This document shows, in pieces, positions 58,216-64,000 of a stretch of 64,000 nt of DNA. Position 1 is the stretch's first letter. Each line of letters starts with the position of its first letter. The notes below the pieces were generated by a model. The model made no database searches. It was not told the origin of the DNA and saw nothing but the letters and a program-made list of their open reading frames with translations. A program made the translations under genes and the position numbers. Location: positions 1-64,000 of the forward strand of contig NZ_JAPENM010000005.1 in the NCBI RefSeq assembly GCF_026342035.1, in the 5' to 3' direction. This DNA comes from Aldersonia sp. NBC_00410 (lineage in GTDB: Bacteria > Actinomycetota > Actinomycetes > Mycobacteriales > Mycobacteriaceae).

Positions 58216-58921
58216 AGCATCTGCTCCTTGCTTCGCGATCGGCCTGCGATGGCCGATGCCTGAACACGCCGGTTACCTCGGACGCCGCTCGCCCAAACAG
58301 CGACTTCCCCTTCTGTCGGGGTCGCGGTGCTGCTTGGCCCGGCGCGGGTTGACGACACTGGCGCGCTTCGTGGCCGGTCAGGTAATGATGAACAGGTCGA
58401 CGAGGGTGGCGGTGTCGGTGACCAGCGAGCGGCCCGCGAAGCGCAGGGTGGCGTTATGAGCATTGCGCGGCATCGGCGGCGCCCGCTCCCGTTCAGTGGG
58501 CTGCTCGAACGAGGATCGGTGCGCTGCACCCGATGCATAATCCACAAGGGGCGTGACACCGAGTGCCCGCCCGCGCCTTCGGCATTTCGATCGTTTATCG
58601 GGCCAATATCGGGCCAACGGGTCGGATGAGCCGGTCCAGTTGGTCCAATTGGAGGTGATGCGTCCGGTCTGACCTGGGGATTCCGGAACTACTTGGTGTT
58701 CTGTCCATTTCACACGCGGAAGGTCGCTGGTTCGATCCCAGCCGGGACCACCACAAAACCGCGGCAGGTCGACGGGCGGTAGGAACGTGCCGCGAGCCGG
58801 ATGGTCGTCGGTACCGATCTCGGACGAGACCGGCCGTTGTCGAACAACGACGCCAGCGCAGCGCTCGGTCCCGGATCGATCGTCTCGTGTGTGACGACCG
58901 TGTGTGGTTCCCACATCGCTC
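58216..58921. other. Gap with tRNA fragment, no supported gene
   Basis: About 700 bp. Apart from the tRNA-Val piece, only scattered open frames are seen; a minus-strand tail ending VTDTATLVDLFIIT near 58,378 may be a gene end but has no identifiable start. Confidence 0.45.
58704..58753 (+). repeat. 3' fragment of tRNA-Val (anticodon CAC)
   Basis: Anticodon loop TTCACAC, T arm GCTGG-TTCGATC-CCAGC and CGGGACC-A-CCA end are all intact. The 5' half is absent, and the anticodon stem pairs only in part (TCCAT/GCGGA). Fragments that begin in the anticodon stem and run to CCA are typical attachment-site scars. No complete partner tRNA-Val is in the window. Confidence 0.75.
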
Positions 58922-59683
58922 CTACATGAACCTTCCGCCGGTAACTTCGAGGACGGTGCCGGTCATATATGACGAAAGGTCCGAGGCGAGAAACAGTGCG
59001 ACCGAGGCGATCTCGGCGACTTCGCCGGCGCGCCCCATCGGGATTTCAGACATCTTCTGGTCCCAGATCTTCTGCGGCATCGCCTCGGTCATGGCAGTAC
59101 GGATGAGGCCGGGCTGGATCGCGTTGACCCGAACACCGTGGTGGGCGAGTTCCTTCGCGGCTGCCTTCGACAATCCGACGATCCCGGCCTTGGCCGCGGA
59201 GTAGTTGGTCTGGCCGGCCAGGCCGACCTTGCCGGAGATCGACGACAGGTTCACAATCGCGCCACGCTTCTGCTCACGCATGATCGCTGCCGCCTTGCGG
59301 GTGCCGTTCCATGTTCCCTTCAGATGCACGTCGATGACCTGGTCGAACTGCTCCTCGGTCATCGTGCGCATCGTCGCGTCGCGGGTGATGCCGGCGTTGT
59401 TGACCATGACGTCGACCGATGAGAACGTGTCGACCGCGGCCGTCAGCAGCGCGTCGGTGTCCGCCGAGCTTGTGACATCGCAACGAATGCCGATGGCGAT
59501 TTCCGGGCCCCCGAGGCACTTGGCGGCCAGTTCGACTGCGTCGGGATCCAGATCGCCGAGCACGACACGGGCGCCTTCGGCCACGAATCGCCCGGCGATA
59601 GCGAATCCGATGCCCTGCGCGGCACCGGTGATGACAGCGGTTCGGTTCTCCAGCAACAGTTGTGACACATCGGCTCCATTCAT
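58922..59683 (-). CDS. SDR-family oxidoreductase (FabG-like)
   Basis: 253 aa from ATG 59683. NAD(P)-binding [18 protein letters not shown] in [14 protein letters not shown], catalytic Ser in [14 protein letters not shown] and YxxxK in [14 protein letters not shown]. The typical C-terminus is [13 protein letters not shown]. Likely 3-ketoacyl or related reductase. It overlaps the broken lyase gene by 4 bp, so it lies in a former operon with it. Confidence 0.92.
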   Translation of the reverse strand: MNGADVSQLLLENRTAVITGAAQGIGFAIAGRFVAEGARVVLGDLDPDAVELAAKCLGGPEIAIGIRCDVTSSADTDALLTAAVDTFSSVDVMVNNAGITRDATMRTMTEEQFDQVIDVHLKGTWNGTRKAAAIMREQKRGAIVNLSSISGKVGLAGQTNYSAAKAGIVGLSKAAAKELAHHGVRVNAIQPGLIRTAMTEAMPQKIWDQKMSEIPMGRAGEVAEIASVALFLASDLSSYMTGTVLEVTGGRFM

Positions 59684-60407
59684 CGGGGGAGTGGTAGTTG
59701 GGTTTGGCGAAGAATTCTGCGTGCACGATCGACGACCGGTTTGTCGACCATCAGACCGTTGACGACGACGACACCGCCCGCGGCGGAGGCGCCGATGATC
59801 GCGTGTGCCCATTCCACCTCGACGTCCGTGGGCCTCATTTCCGCAGTGACGACGGGGACCTGCCGCGGATGGATGCACAACTTCCCGCTGAATCCGATCC
59901 GACGCGCATAGTGGACGTCGGACGTCAGCACTGTGTCGTCGTCGAGGTTGCCGGTGACGCCGTCGATAGGCCCGGGCATGCCTGCAGCCGCCGATGCGAG
60001 TACGAGGGCGCCACGCGCTCCTGCCACAGCGTCACGATCACTCGGATCGACGCCGAGTTGCGCCGCCAGATCGAGGTGCCGATGGCCAGTCGGTGCACGC
60101 CTGGCTCGGAGGCGATGTCGGGGGCCGCTAGTACGCCTCGCGCCGTTTCGATCAACGCGATGAGCGGTGAAGCCACAGCCGCGAGGACAGATGGGTTCTC
60201 GGCTTTGGGCAACATCACAGCGCACGGGTGCCTGGCTACCGCCGCGAGATCCGCTGCATGCCATGGCGTGCCGGCAGCATTAACCCGGACTGCGCATTCG
60301 TGTCCTGCTCCGAGCCACTCGCCGACGTGTTCGCGGGCCCGCGTTTTGCGTTCGGGTACCACTGCGTCCTCGAGATCGAGGACGATCAGCTTTGCTGGAA
60401 AAGTGGC
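59680..60407 (-). pseudogene. CitE/HpcH-like CoA-ester lyase, truncated and frameshifted
   Basis: The upstream part reads LIVLDLEDAVVPERKTRA, then AVMLPKAENPSVLAAVASPL and EPGVHRLAIGTSI. It then shifts near 60,080 into [20 protein letters not shown] and [16 protein letters not shown]. These are the LDLEDAV, PKAE and CIHP motifs of citrate-lyase beta-like enzymes. The first ~35 residues are missing, replaced after a TAG at 60,408. Two lesions make it nonfunctional. Confidence 0.8.
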
Positions 60408-61033
60408 CTACTGGAACGCGACGTTGGTCAAGGAGTTCAAGGCGGCGCTGGAGGGATAGCGGGGTGTAGGACACCTATCGAGTTGCTGTCGCGACCGGAC
60501 TATTAAGTACGAAGAATCGCTCCCGCCACCTGCGCCCGCACAGCGTCCGCAGCGCCGGTGCGTACGGGTTCCAGCCGCTGGCCAGGTAGTGCCGCGCTTC
60601 TGCCGAAATCCCGTGACCTCGGTCAATTTCACCCGCATGATCAGCTCCCTTCTGGGCAAATCCCAACTGTTGGGAAATCTCCCTTCATGGAAGCATCAGC
60701 CGAGGTCGAGGCGCTATGTCCCTCGCCACCGTGCCTGCCGCCGCTGGGTCGGGAGATGTCGCCGGGTTGCTCGCCGAGTCGTTGTAGCAAGGGAATGTGC
60801 TGGTCCATTAGGGGCGAGCCGATGTGCCACCCGCCGAGCGCGTAGCGCTGACCGTACGGACTCGACGGACGGACATTCACCGGAGATCGCATCGCAACAC
60901 AAAGTGGACCAAACCGTAACAATCGCGGGGCGTGACCGAATTGCATTGCGGGATCGACAGAATTGGAAGCCAATGCGCTTCCTACCTGTCACCCGAATCG
61001 TGCAGCAGTCCCTTCGATCCGTAAGGACATCCG
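60408..61033. other. Gap of fragments upstream of the YVTN gene
   Basis: About 620 bp. Minus-strand frames give short protein-like ends (ALNSLTNVAFQ at 60,411; ARHYLASGWNPYAPALRTL near 60,550; ALGGWHIGSPLMDQHIPLL near 60,800), each without a start or context. They look like remains of at least two genes. The last ~100 bp hold the promoter of the YVTN gene. Confidence 0.4.
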
Positions 61034-62140
61034 ATGCGCTACCGCGCTGTCGCTCTTCTCGCAGTCGCGTTCGGCGCGCTGGCCCTCATCATCGCGCCAC
61101 GCATTGGCGCGCCCGCTGCGTGGGCCGATAGCGTGGTCACGACCATCCCGGTCGGATCTAATCCGGCCGGTGTGGCGATCACCCCTGACGGCACCCGCGC
61201 CTACGTCACGAACGGCGCCTCCAGAACGGTGTCGGTGATCGACACCGCTACCAACACGGTCACCGGCACCCCCATCTCCCTCGGCTACCCTTCGTCCGGT
61301 GTGGCGATCACCCCCGACGGCACCCGCGCCTACGTCGCTGGCGGCAACTACCCCGACTCTGGCATTGTGCAGGTGATCGACACCGTCACGAACACCCTCA
61401 CGGCGCAGTTCAACCCCGGCAGTTTCGCGTCCGGTGTGGCAATCACTCCCGACGGCTCCCGCGCCTACGTCACCGGCGGGGTGGCAGGGGACGGAAAGGT
61501 GTGGGTGATCGACACCGCCACCAACGCGGTCATCGGCGCCCCCATCCTCGTCGGCCGCAACCCGGCCGGTGTGGCGATCACCCCCGACGGCACCCGCGCC
61601 TACGTCACGAACGCGCTCTCCAACACGGTGTCGGTGATCGACACCGCCACCAACACGGTCACCGGCACCCCCATCCCCGTCCCCGGCACAAACCCGTGGC
61701 ATGTGACGATCACTCCCGACGGCGGCCGCGCCTTCGTCACCAACAATGTCTCCAACACGGTGTCGGTGATCGACACCGCCACCAACACGGTCATCGGCAC
61801 CCCCATCCCCGTCGGACAAGGCCCGCTCGGGGTGGCGATCACCCCCGACGGCACCCGCGCCTACGTCGCCAACCGCGCCAACCAGGGCGACGGCAGCCCC
61901 GCCGGGACGGTGTCGGTGATCGACACCGCCACCAACACGGTCACCGGCACCCCCATCCCGGTCGGCGGGGATCCGAGGGATGTCGCGATCACCCCCGACG
62001 GCACCCGCGCCTACGTCACCAACTCGAGTTCGAACACGGTGTCGGTGATCCAGCTCGACAGGAGCGCGCCCACCACCACGCCGACCACCACCACACCGAC
62101 CACCACCACACCCAAGCCGCCGAAGTTCGGAAGCAGCTAA
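61034..62140 (+). CDS. Secreted seven-repeat YVTN beta-propeller protein
   Basis: 368 aa, ATG at 61034 after AAGGA. Signal peptide to PAAWA-DS. Seven repeats carry (G)VAITPDGTRAYVTN followed by TVSVIDTATNTVTGTPI, ~42-50 residues each, enough for one closed propeller. The last 30 residues are a Thr/Pro-rich tail (TTTPTTTTPTTTTPKPP), probably wall-spanning. Repeats are nearly identical at DNA level, so copy number may vary. Likely an exported binding protein of unknown partner. Confidence 0.92.
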   Translation: MRYRAVALLAVAFGALALIIAPRIGAPAAWADSVVTTIPVGSNPAGVAITPDGTRAYVTNGASRTVSVIDTATNTVTGTPISLGYPSSGVAITPDGTRAYVAGGNYPDSGIVQVIDTVTNTLTAQFNPGSFASGVAITPDGSRAYVTGGVAGDGKVWVIDTATNAVIGAPILVGRNPAGVAITPDGTRAYVTNALSNTVSVIDTATNTVTGTPIPVPGTNPWHVTITPDGGRAFVTNNVSNTVSVIDTATNTVIGTPIPVGQGPLGVAITPDGTRAYVANRANQGDGSPAGTVSVIDTATNTVTGTPIPVGGDPRDVAITPDGTRAYVTNSSSNTVSVIQLDRSAPTTTPTTTTPTTTTPKPPKFGSS

Positions 62141-62279
62141 CGCGGTCGTCCCCGCCTCCCGAGCGCGGACAACCAGAGGCACGCGAGGTCTCCGCTCACG
62201 CTGCACGTCGTAACGGTCGGTGACGGCGGCGAGGTAGACGGTGCTGCGGTTTGGGCGCACGAAGGGCGAGGCGAAGTCG

Positions 62280-62545
62280 CCGGGGCAGTCCGTGCCGCCT
62301 TCACCGGCTCGGCGGGCCGACTCCAGGCCCTTGTCGATTCTCGTGCTGGACAACCCGACCTGACCCGGATCAAGTCGCAGTTCTATCAAGTCGTCGATGC
62401 GGTGAAGTCGACAGTCCCGCAGTCGATGTGGGGCGACATTCTCGACGAGTTGGATCTGGCCGATCAGCCTGAGCTTGCCGAATCTGACGAACATCAGCAA
62501 GACAACGAGGCTTTCGAACCCGACGGCTGCGACGACGAGTATTGA
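62280..62545 (+). pseudogene. C-terminal fragment related to the island's terminase-like gene
   Basis: The frame reads SAGRLQALVDSRAGQPD, SQFYQVVDAVKSTVPQSMWG and an acidic end FEPDGCDDEY at 62,545. It aligns with AAGRLQSLIDSGDQGRD, LADAVRSVVPREMWG and DDEF of the protein at 53,854-54,567. No start codon or first half is present. It lies outside the att-bounded island, so it comes from another related insertion. Confidence 0.65.
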
Positions 62546-62653
62546 GATGCCTGGTGTGGCGTACCGCTGAGACGCAGCGCCGATGCCAGTCAGGCGGGTC
62601 GATGCATCTCTTACTGCTCGCGGGCCGTCACGATTCTGTGGGCACCGGAGCGG

Positions 62654-63259
62654 TCAGAGAGTCTTGAGCTTGCCGCACGGGCCGGGCACGTTCGACGTAC
62701 TGCGAGAGGTCAGCAGCGTGCGAACGATCTCCTGGTCCGCAGCCGAGAGGCTGGGGTCGATGAAGTCCAGTTCAGATCTGCCAAGTTCGCGCACGCGTCC
62801 AGCGAGGGTGGCGTCGTAGACGGTCCGGTCGCCGTTGTGTCCGACTAAGCCGGTGACATGGAGGACCGAGACTGTGAACTTCCTCAGTGTCACCGGAAGG
62901 AACCGTGCGGCAAGGACATCGGCGTCACGGAAGTTGGTCCATGCACCTTGGTTTGCGAGCACACATTCTGCGTCGGAGTGCGTGGCGCTCTCGCCGATCT
63001 TGGTTCGGTTGAGGTACGGCTCCGGTGCGATGCCGGTTGAGAGTGCCTGCTGCAAGACCGGGTAATTGCCGTCCGAGTAGAGCAGTGGGTAGCTCGCCAT
63101 CGTGAGTAGTCGGCTCGCGTCGAGATCGGGCAGGTAGCCCGAGTCGAGGAGGAACTGCACGCTTGCGTCCGCTGTGCCGAGCAGTTCTGCTGCCTTCTGT
63201 CGACTGACGGTCAGGTTTGCCTTCGGGGCGGAAGCCTGCTGAATAAGCTTCGGGGCCAT
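62654..63259 (-). CDS. Hypothetical protein with N-terminal helix-turn-helix-like segment
   Basis: 201 aa, ATG at 63259 with AGAGG upstream. Residues 18-45 (LTVSRQKAAELLGTADASVQ) look like a helix-turn-helix start. The middle (DGNYPVLQQALSTGIAPEPY, HSDAECVLANQGAWTNFRDA) and the end are unrecognised. An AT-rich promoter region with a palindrome lies ahead. Possibly part of an adjoining defence or mobile region. Confidence 0.65.
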   Translation of the reverse strand: MAPKLIQQASAPKANLTVSRQKAAELLGTADASVQFLLDSGYLPDLDASRLLTMASYPLLYSDGNYPVLQQALSTGIAPEPYLNRTKIGESATHSDAECVLANQGAWTNFRDADVLAARFLPVTLRKFTVSVLHVTGLVGHNGDRTVYDATLAGRVRELGRSELDFIDPSLSAADQEIVRTLLTSRSTSNVPGPCGKLKTL

Positions 63260-63324
63260 GTTCGATCCTCTCGCTGCGGTGTGTGCTGAGAACGAAGCTT
63301 ACATCGATAGATATAGATTGTCTA

Positions 63325-63334
63325 CTACTAGTAG
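63325..63334 (+). promoter_or_regulatory. AT-rich promoter region with palindrome
   Basis: CTACTAGTAG is a perfect 10-bp palindrome in a strikingly AT-rich patch (63,298-63,338, including ATCGATAGATATAGATTG). It is 66 bp ahead of the 201-aa gene and may be its operator. Confidence 0.45.
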
Positions 63335-63427
63335 ATACTGCCCTACGAGGTGGTTTTGCTCTACGAGATGATCGGGCCAAGCCAGGTGCGAGGGATCCGT
63401 CGTCGTCGACTTCGAGCGAGCGGAGGG

Positions 63428-63619
63428 CTAAGCCCTGGTCAACCGCCTCGCGACCTTGCTCGGCAGCCATCGGAGCACCAAAGGGGACGGTCCAATGAGC
63501 GTCCGCTCAACACGGTCGCCGATCACGACGTCGTCGGCCCGAACGCCTGGCCCATACCGAGGAGTAGCCGCGATCCTCGATGGAATCGCGTTGCTGGCGG
63601 GTATCGCGGACGCGATCAA
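63428..63619 (-). CDS. Small ORF coupled to the HNH gene
   Basis: 63 aa from a TTG at 63619 that overlaps the HNH stop (TTGA). It reads SAIPASNAIPSRIAATPRYG, VIGDRVERTLIGPSPLVLRW. The overlap is suggestive; composition is only fair. Confidence 0.35.
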   Translation of the reverse strand: MIASAIPASNAIPSRIAATPRYGPGVRADDVVIGDRVERTLIGPSPLVLRWLPSKVARRLTRA

Positions 63620-64000
63620 AAGGGGCGATCAAGTCGCCGAACGAGTTGCACTTGGTCACAGTGGTGGCCTCCAATCGGCAGGGCATAGTCAATCGCACGG
63701 CTGTGGACCGACCGCAGGAACTCCAGCCGCGCCATGGGTGTGCGGCCCGTCGCGGCGATCATCGCCTCCCGCAGTGGATGATGACTCGCAATCAGGCGCT
63801 CATTGCGCTGGAACAACGACTCCAGGAAGTCGCCGTGCGCCAACTGGTGGAACTTTCCATCGGGACCTCGGTTGCACACCGCGCAGGCCAGCACCAGGTT
63901 CCAGACATCGTCCAGATCTAGGAACAGTCCCCGACTCATCAACATGTGGGGGAAGAAGTGGTCGACGTCGGCGGAGTGTTCGAGGCCGAGGAGCGGCGTG
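63616..64000 (-). CDS. HNH endonuclease domain, 5' end beyond window
   Basis: Partial; at least 127 codons are seen and the frame is open at the right edge. HNH motif: VDHFFPHMLMSRG, DDVWNLVLACAVCNRGPDGK. After it comes LAHGDFLESLFQRNERLIAS and SHHPLREAMIAATG, a pattern I associate with C-terminal HNH modules of larger nuclease or helicase proteins. It could belong to a defence system lying to the right. Confidence 0.75.
   Translation of the reverse strand, partial: TPLLGLEHSADVDHFFPHMLMSRGLFLDLDDVWNLVLACAVCNRGPDGKFHQLAHGDFLESLFQRNERLIASHHPLREAMIAATGRTPMARLEFLRSVHSRAIDYALPIGGHHCDQVQLVRRLDRPF

Noticed and set aside
58378-58914. Minus-strand frame containing GGPGWDRTSDLPRVK
   Set aside because: This string is the translated complement of a tRNA 3' end, here the tRNA-Val fragment; the rest of the frame is not protein-like.
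61130-62060. Regular DNA repeats that could suggest a CRISPR array
   Set aside because: Repeat period is about 130-150 bp and the repeats encode propeller blades; there are no short unique spacers or cas genes.
60989-62500. 503-aa minus-strand open frame opposite the YVTN gene
   Set aside because: Its Gly/Val/Asp repeats mirror the YVTN repeats in reverse. The sense strand has signal peptide, ribosome site and a known family.

Overview
The window looks like chromosomal DNA of a high-GC actinomycete of the mycolic-acid group (Nocardia or Rhodococcus-like). The first 18 kb follow the gene order of the Mycobacterium tuberculosis Rv1691-Rv1713 block: TPR-like protein, HAD phosphatase, tlyA, nadK, recN, steA, mctB, pyrG, NUDIX hydrolase, xerD, parA-like ATPase, scpA, scpB, rluB, cmk, der. 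Most joints are 4-bp stop/start overlaps. LGFP-repeat, Mtb12-like and small secreted proteins further on fit the same group. The species assignment is inference.

Region 1 (1-18.9 kb) is conserved housekeeping DNA: nucleotide synthesis (pyrG, cmk, nadK), chromosome resolution and condensation (xerD, parA-like, scpAB), ribosome and RNA modification (tlyA, rluB, der), DNA repair (recN) and envelope or division factors (steA, mctB). It ends with an acyl-ACP thioesterase and a tRNA-Pro(GGG).

Region 2 (19,015-57,673) is a genomic island of about 38.7 kb inserted in the 3' half of tRNA-Pro. A 44-bp piece of the tRNA is repeated exactly at both ends. A tyrosine integrase lies just inside the left end, and a 24-bp tandem motif, repeated next to both att sites, is a good candidate for integrase arm sites. 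The left module (19-23.6 kb) holds the integrase, two DNA-binding proteins and a DUF3631-type ATPase. The stretch 23.6-35.5 kb is a patchwork of envelope and secreted proteins with many frameshifted or truncated genes. An IS21-family element (35.6-37.7 kb) has split a small membrane-protein gene. A serine recombinase follows. Then comes a compact copper-resistance cluster (39.9-51.5 kb): two P-type ATPases, two HMA chaperones, small membrane proteins, a DUF305 lipoprotein, a two-component system with a cupin, a SHOCT protein and a Tat-exported multicopper oxidase. Three CsoR-like palindromes lie in it, but no csoR gene is visible. The right module (53.8-57.1 kb) has phage-type genes, including an HNH nuclease and a second AlpA-like regulator.

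Region 3 (57.7-64 kb) is a scarred right flank: a CsbD protein missed by length filters, a 3' fragment of tRNA-Val(CAC), an intact SDR next to a truncated and frameshifted citrate-lyase-like gene, a seven-repeat YVTN protein, a C-terminal fragment related to a gene inside the island, and a partial HNH nuclease running off the end. I found no CRISPR array, rRNA gene or replication origin.
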